DNA of 64,000 bases. Source: Zanthoxylum bungeanum. Its lineage: Eukaryota; Streptophyta; Magnoliopsida; Sapindales; Rutaceae. The stretch covers positions 38,652 to 102,651 of the forward strand of contig SKCR01001807.1 of assembly GCA_019454045.1 (NCBI GenBank). The letters are read 5' to 3'. The stretch's first letter is position 1; every line of letters starts with the position of its first letter. Under the pieces are notes generated by a model that saw nothing but the letters and a program-made list of their open reading frames with translations, was not told where the DNA came from and did no database searches. Shown here piece after piece: positions 24,075-35,734 of this stretch. Both the position numbers and the translations under genes were made by a program.

Positions 24075-24911
24075 ATGTCTCAAAAAGACATCATAGATAC
24101 CGTTTGGGTTAGAGAAGGAACAAGGCTCATTAAAAGAACAATACCAGTCATGAGTGAATCTGGTAATGAGGTATCCCATATGGATCAGTTAGAGAACGGT
24201 CTCGCTAAGGTCACTGAACAGTTGCAAGCTTTGACTACTGTTATGGCTGGTATAGCTGGGTCTCGTTCCGGGGTTAATTCCGGGGATGTGAGGCAAGAGG
24301 AACCTCCGAACAGATTGGGGGATGATATCCCCACTTTTGATGATGATATGGCAGAGTATGCAGTAGGCAGAGTATCTGGGTCTCAGGCAGAGTTACAGAA
24401 ACTTCGGGATCAGGTTGAGTAAGTTACCCGCAAGATGAGGGGTAAGAATGAGGACTTGCTGGATTATGACACACTGACTTTCGAGGAACAGTTGTCGGCA
24501 CAGTTCAAGATGCCTGATATGGCTAAGTTTAACGGGAATGGGGATCCAAAGGTGCATCTCCGGCAGTTTGTATCAGTCATGAGTTCAGTTGGCTTATCTC
24601 AGCGCCAAGTGCAGAAAATGTTTGGAATGTCGCTCGAGGGAGCTCCCGTGGTGTGGTACCACAGTTTGGAGAAGAAAGTGAAGGAAGATTGGAGGGAGTT
24701 GGCTGATGCCTTCCTGAAGCAGTATGTCACTGACCTAGAGATCGATCTGTCACTCCGTGATCTAGAGAATGTTAAACAGATATCGGAGGAGAGTTTTAAG
24801 GAGTATGTGGACTGGTGGAGGGGTCAGTTGTTGAAGATTCAGACTAGGCCTTCGGAGAAGGATCAGATTAAGATGATTATCAAGGGCACCAAGCCATCCA
24901 TTTACAACTGA
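24075..24911 (+). pseudogene. T1 gag N-terminal and core part
   Basis: Start chosen at 24075 (MSQKDIIDTVWVREGTRLIK), since upstream codons of the frame are low-complexity. A coiled-coil-like stretch (MDQLENGLAKVTEQLQALTT) precedes a TAA at 24420-24422. The frame continues with the retrotransposon gag core (FKMPDMAKFNGNGDPKVHLR, KMFGMSLEGAPVVWYHSL, DAFLKQYVTDLEIDLSLRDL, ESFKEYVDWWRGQ). It then ends at TGA 24909-24911, inside an inverted duplicate of its own sequence. Confidence 0.92.
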
Positions 24912-24944
24912 CCCCTACACCAGTCCACATACTCCTTAAAACTC
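24791..24944. repeat. 40-bp inverted duplication inside T1 gag
   Basis: 24791-24830 is repeated in reverse complement at 24905-24944 with a single mismatch, 74 bases apart. The second arm replaces the normal gag sequence and supplies the stop codon. Confidence 0.93.
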
Positions 24945-24945
24945 C

Positions 24946-26259
24946 ATGATTGCAGACTTTTGGCAGTTGAGGGAAACTGTCATGGATATTAAGGAAGAAG
25001 AGGCCGAGAATAGAAAATTCTATGGTCTAAATAGGAGGCCCATTGGGGGAACATCGGGAACAAAGCACGTTTCTGCTGAGATTGCCGCTATCCGGAACCG
25101 GAGATTTTCCAACTTGGGAAGACCCCTGTCAAATGTGCTAGAGAAACTGAAGAGGCAAGGGCTCTTAAAACCCTTGGAAGCCAAACCATTACCCAATCCC
25201 CTACCATCATATTATAACCTAAGCCTTTACTGTCACTTTCACCAACAAAAGGGCCATGACACTGACAATTGCGCCCGACTCCGCCATGAAATCCAAGACC
25301 TGATAGACTCCAAGAAAATACCTGACCCAGAAACAAAACAGCCTGACACACACAGAAACCCCTTACCTAATTACCGTGCCGTACCACCACCAGCCTATAT
25401 GATCAATTCTGGCCTCCCAGAAGACCTTGTCCTAAAATCCTTTCACCCTCAAGCCTTTTGCCTGGGAATCTGGGATAGTACTAGTGAAGATGAGACTGAG
25501 CAGGGGAAAAACTTTTGGCTTGATTTCTCTAGCAATGACGAGGAAGAAGTAAGGGGAATGACGCGCAGTGGTCATTTTTTCAATGATATGGCAGATAAGG
25601 GTAAAGAAGTTCTGACAGATGGTAGAGAAGTGGTCGAGACTACAGAAAATACTGAGGGGGATTTAGTGTTGAGGCAATTGAGGAAGACTAGAGCACAAGT
25701 GAGTATCTGGGAACTATTATGTGCATCTCGGGAGCATAGGCAAGCCATGGTTGAGGCTTTGAGCAAGATTGTGGTACCGGAAGACGCCAACCCCGCAATG
25801 TTTGTTGGGTCGGTTCAGAAGGAAGCTTTGCAGATATCTTTTTCTGAGGATGAACTCCCAGCAGAGGGGAGGAATCATAACAGGCCTCTATTTATCAAGG
25901 CCGAGGTGAGGGGAAAGAGAACTTCGTGTGTAATGGTGGATGACGGTTCGTCCATCAATGTGTGCCCATTGAAAATTCTGGCAAGATTGGGTATGAAAGC
26001 AACAGACTTGGACCCCTCCAGTATGACTATTAAGGCTTATGATGACAGTAAAAGGGGAGTTGAGGGTACCTTTGTGGCTATGGTCAAGGTAGGACCGATT
26101 GAAGATGAGGTTGAGTTCACAGTACTGGACATCCCGGCTACTTTCACCTTATTGTTGGGAAGGCCTTGGTTTCACAAACTTGGGGGCGTGCCTTCCACTT
26201 TACATCAGATGATCAAGTTCCATATGAGGGAGAAGTTAGTACTATCCGGGCTGAGTTAG
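24946..26259 (+). pseudogene. T1 gag C-terminus and aspartic protease
   Basis: A 437-codon frame. IADFWQLRETVMDI opens the gag C-terminal region. YCHFHQQKGHDTDNCARLRH is the zinc-finger-like motif of Tat gags. The protease has MVDDGSSINVCPL where the family has D-x-G-S/A-S, then LDIPATFTLLLGRPWFHKLG. A frameshift near 26218 moves the continuation (PYEGEVSTIRAELDNVVAAL) into another frame that runs to about 26480. Protease would cut the polyprotein. Confidence 0.92.
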
Positions 26260-26479
26260 ATAATGTCGTGGCTGCCCTGGAGATACAACCTTTCACGAGG
26301 TTTCAGGTGTCAGCTACTTTTGAGGAATGGGTGGATCCTAGGGTGGCTAGGATCATGAAAAAAATGAAGTTTGACAGGGTGAAGGTTCAAGATTGCCAGA
26401 TTTCAGAGGACATACTACTCGGAAAGGTTTGGGGTACAAATCTGATGACAAAAGCCAAAGGTCAAGAAAAAAGGGCCTG

Positions 26480-27090
26480 AAACTGATGAATGTTTTGTGA
26501 AAGCTTCGGGATATCAAGGAGAGCCTGAACCTGTGGAAGTTAATGGAATTATGGTACCTGGTTTGAGATCTTCCAGGATATGTTGGGTAAGAAACTGATA
26601 GTTGAAGAAATTGTGAAGAAAGAAGAAGAAATTTGGGAGGATGAACTAATGAAGTTGGAGAGCCTGACTCTGGAGAGGATGAAAAGTCTGAGGAAGACCT
26701 GATTGCAGAGGAAGAAGTGTCTATAGATGATGAAGACATCTACCTTCCTGATTTGTTTGAATGTGCTTCCGCATTATCCAATAATAAAGACATTTCTTTT
26801 GCTTACTTGCCTGAGTCATTTCCATTTACTCTGCATGAATCAAGCATATTTGATATTAGTTCGGCCAGAACTACTGCATTTAACTTGGGTACACTTGAGA
26901 ACCCCAAGAAATTCTGATTGCAAGTGAAGTTACCTCTGAAGAGAGGGAGAAAATAGAAGAAGTGTTGGTCAGATATGCCAAAGTGTTTGCTTGGTTCTAT
27001 GAGGACATGCATGGGGTAGACAGAAACATTGCCCAACACACAATACCAACTTATCCGAATATGAGGCCAGTAAAATAGAAACTCTGACGG
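26480..27090 (+). pseudogene. T1 protease-RT linker, decayed
   Basis: Acidic linker in changing frames (EEVSIDDEDIYLPDLF; ERFKI-like; VLVRYAKVFAWFYEDMHGVD around 26955-27020). This is the segment that precedes RT in Tat elements. Two stops (TAG and TGA) occur at 27075-27090, both one transition away from sense codons. Confidence 0.75.
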
Positions 27091-27640
27091 ATGAGACCAG
27101 AATGGGCTGAGAAAGTCAGAGAGGAGGTTAAGAAACATATAGATGTGGGGTTCCTAGAAGTAGTAAAGTATCCTGAGTGGTTGGCTAATATAGTACCGGT
27201 ACCAAAGAAAGCTGGGAAGGTCAGAATGTGTGTAGACTACAGAGATCTCAACAAGGCTTGTCCGAAAGATGATTTTCCTCTGCCGCATATAGATGTTCTG
27301 GTTGATAGTGCGGCTTTATCTGCTATGTATTCATTTGCAGATCGGTTTTCAGGTTACAATCAGGTTCTCATGGCCGAGGAAGACAAACACAAGACTGCAT
27401 TTGTTACTGAGTGGGGTACCTATTGTTACAAGTTTATGCCGTTTGGGTTTAAGAAGCGGGGGCTACCTATCAGCGGATAGCCACTACACTTTTCCACGAC
27501 TTGATGCTCAAAGAGATTGAGGTATATGTGGATGACATGATGGTGAAATCAGAGACAAGAGTTGGGCATATTGAAGCACTGGAAAGGTTCCTTCAGAGAG
27601 TTGACAGATAGAACCTGCGGCTTAATCCCAAGAAATGTGT
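27091..27640 (+). pseudogene. T1 reverse transcriptase
   Basis: RPEWAEKVREEVKKHIDVGF, WLANIVPVPKKAGKVRMCVD, YRDLNKACPKDDFPLPHIDV, MYSFADRFSGYNQV and YCYKFMPFGF give the fingers and palm. A single-base loss near 27451 shifts the frame; in the next frame TYQRIATTLFHDLML leads to VYVDDMMVKS near 27520, the intact catalytic motif. A TAG at 27609 interrupts the thumb. This is the Tat clade version of Ty3/gypsy RT. Confidence 0.94.
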
Positions 27641-28320
27641 GTTTGGGGTGACATCAGGGAAATTGCGTGGTCATACAGTGGGAATGGGCGAAATAGAGGT
27701 AGACTTCGAGAAGATCAAGGCAATCACAGAAATGCCTGCACCGAAGACAGAAAAAGAAGTCAGAGCATTCTTGGGAAAGATTCAGTACATCAGTCGGTTC
27801 ATTGCCAAGTTGACATCAGTATGTGAGCCTATCTTCAAACTGTTGAGAGAAGATCAGCCAGTGAGATGGAATGAACAGTGTCAGACAGCCTTCAACAAGA
27901 TCAGAGAGTACTTGGTAAAGCCCCCTGTATTGAAACCTCCGAGACCGGGCAGACCTTTGATATTGTATTTGGCTATAGAATCAGAAGCACTAGGGGCAAT
28001 GATGGTACATGCAGATGACAGGGGATGAGAATGTAGAACATGCATTTTACTATCTGAGTAAGAAGATGCTCCGTATGAGGCTCGGTATCAAGAAGTAGAG
28101 AAGATCTGTCTTGCCGTGGTATGGGCTACTACCAGAAAATTGCGGCATTATTTCCAGTCATACAAGATCCAGATATGGCAAGGAAACCTCTGAAATATCT
28201 TCATTCGGTGCCTTCACTAGTGGGAAAATTGGGCAGATGGTTGGTATTGCTGACAGAGTTTGACATTGAGTATCTCACCTCCAAAGTGATCAAAGGGCGA
28301 GCAGTAAGTAGTTTCTGGCA
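27639..28320 (+). pseudogene. T1 RT connection domain and first RNase H
   Basis: KIKAITEMPAPKTEKEVRAF and LGKIQYISRFIAKLTSVCEP form the connection. LILYLAIESEALGAMMV, then in another frame ENVEHAFYYLSKKMLRYEAR and YQEVEKICLAVVWATTRKLR mark the ordinary gypsy RNase H, with several first Asp/Glu positions replaced. In Tat elements this domain is degenerate and is followed by a second one, as here. Confidence 0.88.
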
Positions 28321-28389
28321 ATGCAACCTGTTGAGGGGGATCAGTACAAGTTTGAATTTCCAGATGAAGAGATCCAAGCAATAACAGTT

Positions 28390-28795
28390 CAGAGATGGAA
28401 GATGTATTTTGACGGAGCAGTGAATTACAAGGGAGCCGGAATTGGGATCGTGATAGTGACCCCCGGGGGAGAGACTTTACCTTTGGCCAAGAGGTTGACA
28501 TTCAGAGTGACTAATAACATGGCCGAGTATGAAGCATGTGCTTTCGGTTTGACAGCAATGATAGCCTTGAAGGTCGGGAGTGTGGAAGTCTACGGAGACT
28601 CTATGTTGGTGGTCTAGCAGATGCGAGGAGAATGGGAATTGAAAGAAGAACGGTTGAAACCTTACCTTTTTCACCTCAGAAAGTTGGCACAGGTTATCCC
28701 CGAGTGTAAGTTTCAGCACTTACCAAGAGAAGAGAATCAGATGGCAGATGCATTGGCTACACTTGCAGCAACTTGGGAAATACAGAAAAGTTAGT
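28390..28795 (+). pseudogene. T1 second (plant Tat-type) RNase H
   Basis: MYFDGAVNYKGAGIGIVIVT, TNNMAEYEACAFGLTAMIAL and VEVYGDSMLVV show the D, E and D of an RNase HI fold. After a TAG at 28615-28617 the frame goes on to PREENQMADALATLA, which carries the last Asp. This additional RNase H, acquired by the Tat clade, sits between the ordinary RNase H and integrase. All four acidic positions remain. Confidence 0.9.
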
Positions 28796-29039
28796 GATGA
28801 GACCGTTGATACTGACAACAGCGAGCATACCTGTTTATGAGATAGAAAGAATTCTGTAAGTTGAGGTCGATGATGGTAAACTTGGTATTATGACATTCAG
28901 AGGTATCTGGAACATGGTGAACTCCCGGAAGGGGCATACAGAAAAGACAAATAATAGCCATTCAGAAGTTAGCTTCCCAGTATGTGATTTTGAAAGGGGA
29001 ACTGTACAAGAGGCAAGCAACGGTATTCGGTTGAAGTGT

Positions 29040-30131
29040 TTGAGAAGGAGAGAAGCTCATCATGTAATGGAAGAAATACACGTCGGGGTATATGGTCCGC
29101 ACATGAACGGGTTGAATCAGTCCCGAAAGATAGTGAGACAAGGTTTTTATTAGTCAACTATGGAAACAGACTGCGCGAAGATGGTAAAGCACTGTCATGA
29201 CTGTCAAGTACACGGTAATTTGAATCACTTACCACACACAGAATTACACGGGTTGTCAGAGCCGTGGCCTTTCTCAGCATGGGGAATTGATATGATTGGA
29301 GAAATTCAACCAAATGCATCGAATGTGCATCGCTTCATAGTAGTGGCCGTAGATTACTTCTCGAAGTGGGTGGAAGCCGAATCATTCCAACAATGTTAAC
29401 AACGCAAACAGATGGCAAAGTTTATAGCTCAGAACCTCATTTGTCGGTATGGTATGCCGCATCATGTAGTGACAGACAACGGAGTTCAGTTTCAAGGAGA
29501 GACGAAGGCGATGTTACAGAGGTATGGGATAGGCCACCACAAGTCATCACCATACAGGCCGCAGGCAAATGGGGCGGTTGAGGCATCCAACAAGACTATA
29601 AAGACGATTTTAGCTAAGATGACAGAAAATTGCAGAGATTGGGCCGAGAAATTACCATATGCTTTGTGGGGGTACAGAACATCAGTAAGAATGACAATAG
29701 GGGCCACGCCTTACTCTTTGGTCTATGGAATGGAAGCAGTGTTACCAGTGGAAGTGGAAATACACTCTATGAGGGTCTTAGCAGAAGTAGAATTACCGGA
29801 ACCAGAATGGGCCACACAGAGGTTTGATCAGTTAGCACTGTTGGATCAGAGGAGGATGAAGTCTTTGTATCACATGCAGTTGTATCAGAAGAGACTAGCC
29901 CGGGCATTCAATAAGAAAGTATGTCCCACCAAGATCAGAAAGGGTGATTTGGTACTTAAGCAGTCGAGGTCGTCGACGACAGATCCGAGAGGAAAATTCA
30001 GACCTAACTGGGAAGAACCTTACATAGTGCAGAAGGTAATGGGAAATGAGGCAGTGAAGCTATCAGACTTGGAAGGAAATGAGTTCACCGAGCCAATCAA
30101 TGTGGACAGATTGAAGCAGTACTTTGCTTGA
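29040..30131 (+). pseudogene. T1 integrase
   Basis: Zinc finger HHVMEEIHVGVYGPHMNG and KHCHDCQVHG, broken by TAG near 29152. The catalytic core is WPFSAWGIDMIGEI (D), then after a TAA at 29397 HHVVTDNGVQFQGE (D) and QANGAVEASNK (E). The C-terminal domain ends GDLVLKQSRSSTTDPRGKFR, WEEPYIVQKVMGNEAVKLSD and NVDRLKQYFA at 30131. The DDE triad is present. Integrase is the last pol domain. Confidence 0.94.
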
Positions 30132-30258
30132 GGGAAAAAGGATCGAGCAGTTACCAAGGGAATTGGTAGAAGACCTAACCCAATGGAGTAGGAAAATCAT
30201 TCATGCATACACGTAACATTGCATTCTTTCCGTGTTTGTTTTTGTTTTGTGTTCGCAG

Positions 30259-30897
30259 GTTCGAAGAAAAGAGAAAGCGGAAGAAATGAGCGAAACAGCG
30301 TCAACGCAGTTTCAGTTTTTGGGATAAGTCCCAAGGGGCGAGGCCCACATCAGTACCAGTCTGGGGGCGAGGCCCACATCAACAACATTTTGGGGCGAGG
30401 CCCACATTAGTATTAGCTTATGGGCGAGGCCCACTTTTGTCACGGTGTTGGGTCGAGGTGCCCCCGTTGTCGGTTGTAGTTCCAGGTCGAGGTGCCCAGG
30501 GTCGAGGACCCACTACATCATCAGTTCGAGGGCGAGGCCCACTTTGTCAGCGGTGTTGGGTCGAGGAGCCAGGTCGAGGTGCCCCAGTTGTCGGTTGTAG
30601 TTCAGGGATTAGTCTCAGGGTCGAGGTGCCCACTACATCATCAGTTTAAGGGCGAGGTCCCTATTGTCAGCGGTGTTGGGTCAAGGTGCCCAGGGTCGAG
30701 GTGCCCCGTTGTCGGTTGTAGTTCCGGGATGCATCCCAGGGTCGAGGTGCCCACTACATCACAAGTTTGAGGGTGAGGTCCCTATTGTCAGCGGAATTGG
30801 GTCGAGGTGCCCCGTTGTCAGTTGCAATTAGTAGGATGCGTCCCCGGATCGAGGTCCACAGCAGCACCAACTTAGCTCGAGGCAGCAGACGAACCAG
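30259..30897 (+). other. Putative T1 exon with GGTCGAGGTGCCC repeats
   Basis: Preceded by a pyrimidine-rich tract and TTCGCAG (ending 30258), and followed by CAG/GTAAGT (GT at 30898). Inside are imperfect repeats of GGGGCGAGGCCCACATCA and GGGTCGAGGTGCCC words. The open frames are broken. Length 639 bp. The same splice-site pair bounds the equivalent segment of T2. Confidence 0.55.
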
Positions 30898-32454
30898 GTA
30901 AGTGAAAATGCATTACATAACTTTGATATGATTGTTCAAAGTCACACACTGCACAAGTCCCATCAAAGTGGGGGCGACTGTAGGCATTGCATTTTTTCAT
31001 GTGAAACCCGATGATGAGTCTCAGTTGGAGGCACTACCTTTTAAGTCACGGAAGTCGTGAGAAACGGATATCGGAAGGGGAAATTCAAGATGAAAATGCT
31101 ATCAGAGTCATTTCACATGTTCACTGTTTTCGTTCGTTCTGCTTTCTTAAACGCGTTCGAATATCAGACAGATTGCGGGGGTTCGTGTCGCATTCGAATT
31201 GGCATTCGAACGGTATCGGTATTTCTGGTTTTGCTGTTAGCCTCATAACCCGAGCCCATTTAGCCCACATGCACCCTAGCCTAGCCTAAGCCCACTTAAA
31301 ACACATCAAAATTAAATCAAATATTAAGTAAAATATTAATTAGATAATGTAATTAAATAATATAATTAATTAAGTCATATACCAAATTAAATAAAACAAA
31401 TAAAATCTAAAAATCACCTACCAAAATAATAAAAATACATACACAACATAAAATAAGTATATGCCTAATATAAACTAATCAAATATAATTATTCCTAACT
31501 AAATAAGATATTTACTAATTAAAAATATTTGACTTCCTAATCAACACCAATCTAATCTTGTAACTTCCTAATTTATAATATTTTGTCCCCCCTCAATCTT
31601 GTGTATGCCATTCTTGAGAAGCCTAAATTAGAAACCAAGATCCTATTCCTTGTGAGACAATGTGAAGCCCTAGCCATTCTCTATATAAACAACCACCACC
31701 CAAAGCCTCTCCTCCTCTCGCTAGTTCACGTTTTTCACAAGCAAAAGAAGCCAAAAATTTTGTCCACTCTCCATTCTCTCAAGTTCACACATACTACAAA
31801 GAAATAACACAAAAATTCTCTTCATCTCTTTCCCCTAATCACCAAAAATCATACTTCAAAACAGCAGCCATACACGCCCAAAACCGCAGCAAAACGACCT
31901 TAAAACAGTAGCCTGAAATCACCTTAAAACAGCAGCAAAAATACCCCAAAACAGCCCCTAAATCACCTAAACCAGTAACTAAAAAAACTGTATTTTTAAT
32001 CCTTAAAACAGTAACAAAAAAAACTGCACTTAAAGCCTTCAAAAAACACCCAAAACAGTCCATTAAAACACCAAAACAGTGACCTGAACAGCAAGCAGAA
32101 ATACAGAGGAAACAATAGCAAAGTGCAGGCCAAACAACAGCAAAACGGAGGCCAAACAGCAAGCAAAATAGCAAAACAGTGAGCCAAGACGCTAAACCAG
32201 TGAACCGGAGAAGTAGCGGTGTGATAGCCCTTCCGACGGCCGTGAAACATGAGTTCGAAAGTCGACATAAAAGGTTAGACCTGAGGGTATTTTCCACATT
32301 CATTTTCTGTTTTATTTGTATTATTTATTGAATATTGCATGCATGATTGTTATGTTGAAATGCATGTTGTGGCCCTTGAGTAGATATTTATGCATGGATT
32401 ATGAGATATGGTATGTTGTGTCTTTGGAATAAAACGAAAGATGTGTCAACTCTC

Positions 32455-32550
32455 GCGGTATATCGGATGGAAACCCGGACATAAATTTCATAGCCTATTC
32501 CGAATGGACGGTAGTATGATCTGTACTCGGGATACAACTCCACGTACCGC
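32455..32550 (+). other. 96-nt structured block, T1 3' LTR copy a
   Basis: Outer arm GCGGTA/TACCGC (perfect), inner stem CCCG/CGGG. Confidence 0.7.
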
Positions 32551-32640
32551 TTGAGTAAATGACACTTTCTTTTGTCTTATATTGCTTTGATTTATTTATT
32601 TTTTCGTCATTTGAATTTCGCATGTTACTTTTGTATGCGT

Positions 32641-33490
32641 GATTCAATCGAGCGCATGGGCTTAGTAAGTGCGATGAAAGGTCCCCTACTTGGAGGGGTT
32701 AAAATCCTTTACCACGATGCTTTGCCGCGCCGGTTGATGTGTGTTCGGTTGAATGTAAGATATGTTCAATCGGGCATACTAAGTTTGATATTATTGTTTT
32801 TTTTAATTCTTTGTATGCATGATTCAATCGAGCGCGTGGGCTTAGTAAGTGCGATGAAAGGTCCCCTATTTGGAGGGGTTAAAATGCTTTACCACGATGC
32901 TTTGCCGCACCGATTGATGTGTGTTCGGTTGAATGCAAGATACGTTCAATCGGCCATACTATGTTTGATATTATTGTTTTTAATTCTTTGTAGGCATGAT
33001 TCAATCGAGCGCATGGGCTTAGTAAGTGCGATGAAAGGTCCCCTATTTGTAGGGGTTAAAATCCTTTACCACGATGTTTTGCCGCGCCGGTTGATGTGTG
33101 TTCGATTGAATGTAAGATATGTTCAATCGGGCATACTAAGTTTGATATTATTGTTTTTAATTCTTTGTATGCATGATTCAATCGAGCGCATGGGCTTAGT
33201 AAGTGCGATGAAAGGTCCCCTATTTGGAGGGTTAAAATCCTTTACCACGATGTTTTACCGCGCCGGTTGATGTGTGTTCGGTTGAATGCAAGATATGTTC
33301 AATCGGGCATACTAAGTTTGATATTATTGTTTTTTAATTCTTTGTATGCGTGATTCAATTGAGCGCATGGGCTTAGTAAGTGCGATAAAAGGTCCCCTAT
33401 TTGGAGGGGTTAAAACCATTTTCCACGATGCTTTGCCGCGCCGATTGGTGTATACTCGATTGGATGCGAGATGAGTTCAATCGGATACGT
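32641..33490 (+). repeat. 177-bp tandem array, T1 3' LTR
   Basis: Units start at 32641, 32821, 32998, 33175 and 33352 (spacing 180, 177, 177, 177), matching the five units of the 5' LTR. A frame is open at 32572-33270 and is lost where one G is missing in the fourth unit (GGAGGG for GGAGGGG). Confidence 0.93.
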
Positions 33491-33548
33491 GAGGTCCCAC
33501 ATTGTGGATTTGTTTGTCTATGGATGTGTTGCATGCATCAGGTCTTGT

Positions 33549-33890
33549 TCTGTTCGAACGCGTTCTCGAACGCCACACGAACGTGAACCTTCTGTTTACC
33601 GTTCGAACGTGTTCTCAAATGCTACGTGAACGCGCACGCATTTTCTTAGTTTCATCATGCATCAGGTCTGGCTCCGTTCGAACGCGTTCTCGAACGCTAT
33701 ACGAATGCGAACCTTCTGTTTACCGTTCGAACGCGTTCTCAAACGCTACGCGAACACGCACATATTTTTTATTGTTTCATGCATCAGGTCTGACTCCGTT
33801 CGAACGTGTTCTCGAATGCTATACGAATACGAACCTTCTGTTTACCGTTCGAACACGTCCTCGAATGCTATGCGAACGCGCACCCACTGA
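33549..33890 (+). repeat. CGTTCGAACG palindrome array, T1 3' LTR
   Basis: Partner of the array at 21683-22005, with the same alternating words and scattered substitutions. Confidence 0.85.
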
Positions 33891-34090
33891 ACTGAGTCCT
33901 TTTCATCAGATTTCATACATAATTGTTCCTAGTAGCTATCCCTTCGTATGATGAATCTGATTGCTTCTCTGTGTTACGCAAGATTATGTAGGTATCATTC
34001 ATCTGTATTCCTCACATGTATGAGTACAATGTGTTTAACGTATTACAATTCATATATCCATGTCGTGATAGCATTTGAGTATTATTTCTT

Positions 34091-34186
34091 GTGGTATATC
34101 GGATGGAAACCCAGACAGAAATTCCGTAGCCGATTCCGAATGGATGGTAGTGCGGTCTGTACCTGGGATACAATTCCACGTACCAC
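34091..34186 (+). other. 96-nt structured block, T1 3' LTR copy b
   Basis: GTGGTA/TACCAC outer arm, CCCAG/CTGGG inner stem. Confidence 0.7.
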
Positions 34187-34849
34187 TTGGAAAAGTGCTC
34201 ACATGTGTGTTTATGTCCATATTAGTTATCTTCTTTTGCACCACGTCATAGCATGCTCACTTTAATGCCTAATTGCATCCTTAAGTGTCTTTTTGCATTA
34301 TATACTTAGTTAACTCTTTTATTTGTGCATGGACATGTAATAGCTATTTGTTTATGATATGTCTATGAAATCACATGTTCGCCATCATTTGATTCGCATT
34401 TATGTGTGCTTGTGTGGTTCGTGTGTGCTTGTGTTTCCATGAATACAATATGCCAATGAAGTTGTATGTTCGTTGCTACTTTGATGTACTTTCAAGCATG
34501 CAACCTTAGATGTGAAATATATGCAAATTTAGGTGTAAGTTTTATTTTTGTGCATGTGAACTTAGAAGCATGATACTATTGGAAATAAGTGTTACTTAAG
34601 CTTGATTAAATTATTACACAAATCCTTTCATTCCAAGTGACATAAGTAAGAGACATTTCCAACCCAACGGTTTGGGGTCTTCCCTTGCGAGGGGTGAGTG
34701 CGGCCTTAAATCTCATTTTCCCGGTTCACACCGGGTGGCGACTCCATGTTATTTCTCCGATTTAGTTCCATACGGGCTACTCCATACTCCCAACCGGGCC
34801 ACGAGCCCGGGACAGCATGCGTCGTCCAGTTTCTGTGTCCCACACGGAT

Positions 34850-35111
34850 CATATCATCATGCTAGTCTCTCCACTTTGTGAACTCCCAGATTATTCACAA
34901 AACTATGACTAGGAACGTTTGAGAGTAATGATTCTCATAAGGCGTGGAAGCCATCATCTTATTACTCCAAGGGCTTTATTACATTGTTTGATGATTCATA
35001 TAATTTATGTAAGACACGTATAATAAAGATTGCCACTTTATTAATTAATGAAAATATTACAAATACATGTACATATAGCCCATCCATAAGTTGGGTATAG
35101 GGTCCGTTACA
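34850..35111 (-). repeat. Copia B 5' LTR, distal part
   Basis: Continues the LTR broken at 19145 (the same sequence follows GGGCGGAT at 11939). CGGAT at 34845-34849 is the right target copy. The terminus GGTCCGTTACA is a few bases shorter than the partner LTR end. Confidence 0.9.
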
Positions 35112-35251
35112 TTTTTCTTCTCGAAGAAAATTGTTCTATAACTTATAGTGGGAGCGATTTTTGATATCGATTTCGGAAATTACCATTGAACCATAAATCT
35201 CAGATTATTCATTGTTTACTACGATCAAGTTTAAAACTTGATAAGGCTTTC
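35112..35251 (+). other. Host copia remnant between copia B and T2
   Basis: 140 bp of sequence containing AGTGGGAGCGATT. No domain is recognised; it is assigned to the host copia only by position. Confidence 0.4.
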
Positions 35252-35734
35252 TGTAGACACTGTATTTTTGCATAGAAGCCTGATGATGAGCCTCGCATGG
35301 AGGCACTACCCGATAAGTTGCAGAAGTCGCGAAAAATGAATGTCGGAAGGGAAAATTCAGAAAATAAATACCTTGCCAAATTTAATTCCATTGTTTAGCC
35401 TCGGGTTCGCTCAATCGATCTCTATTTTAAATCCTAGCTTCGGCCCAAAAACCCACACAAAGCCACACGCCCAAGCCCACAAAAATTCAAGCCACACGCC
35501 TAGGCCCATTAAGCCCAATCCAAGTATTGAAATCAAATTTAACAAATGTTAAAATCCAATCAAATCCCCTTCGTAATTTAAATCAAATCCCCTTCATAAT
35601 CTAAATAAATCACCTCCCAAATTAAAGATATTCCCCCACAAAGAATACACAATATTCTTCCCTTAAATAAATACACCACATATTTGCTTGATTTGTTCCC
35701 TTTCAAGCCATGCACAAAAAAGGAAACTTTAGGA

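Larger units (their letters stand above)
19146..34844 (+). mobile_element. T1: complete Tat-clade Ty3/gypsy element (15.7 kb)
   Basis: LTRs 19146-22971 and 30979-34844 (TGTAGGCATTGC...CCCACA), perfect 5-bp duplication CGGAT, PBS at 22975, polypurine tract AAAGTGGGGGCGAC just before 30979. Coding order is gag, protease, RT, RNase H, a second RNase H, integrase, then a repeat-rich segment. The second RNase H is the hallmark of the plant Tat clade. All genes are broken, mostly by C-to-T/G-to-A type stops, while the LTRs differ at only two positions over 22071-22330 against the partner. Confidence 0.96.
30979..34844 (+). repeat. T1 3' LTR (3.9 kb)
   Basis: Same structure as the 5' LTR, immediately after polypurine tract AAAGTGGGGGCGAC. 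Contains TATATAAA at 31682, block a (32455-32550), five array units (32641-33490), the palindrome array (33549-33890) and block b (34091-34186). Confidence 0.95.
10273..35111 (-). mobile_element. Copia B: Ty1/copia element, 5' LTR split by Tat element T1
   Basis: Minus-strand copia: 3' LTR 10273-12203, internal region 12204-17483, 5' LTR 17484-19145 plus 34850-35111. Without the T1 insertion and one duplicated target, the element is about 9.1 kb. Domain order is gag, protease, integrase, reverse transcriptase, RNase H, as in Ty1/copia. The two LTRs differ at about ten of the first 110 bases, so the insertion is old. Flanks CTGTT and TTTTT do not form a clear duplication, and the right LTR end has a small deletion. 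Confidence 0.9.

Noticed and set aside
10268..35116. Target duplication around copia B
   Set aside because: CTGTT and TTTTT match at only three of five positions, and the right LTR end is altered. The element is called without it.
35270..35310. Hammerhead-ribozyme-like start CTGATGATGAGCCTC in T2 LTR
   Set aside because: A small hairpin follows, but the required GAAA core and cleavage-site stem are absent, and T1 lacks the motif.
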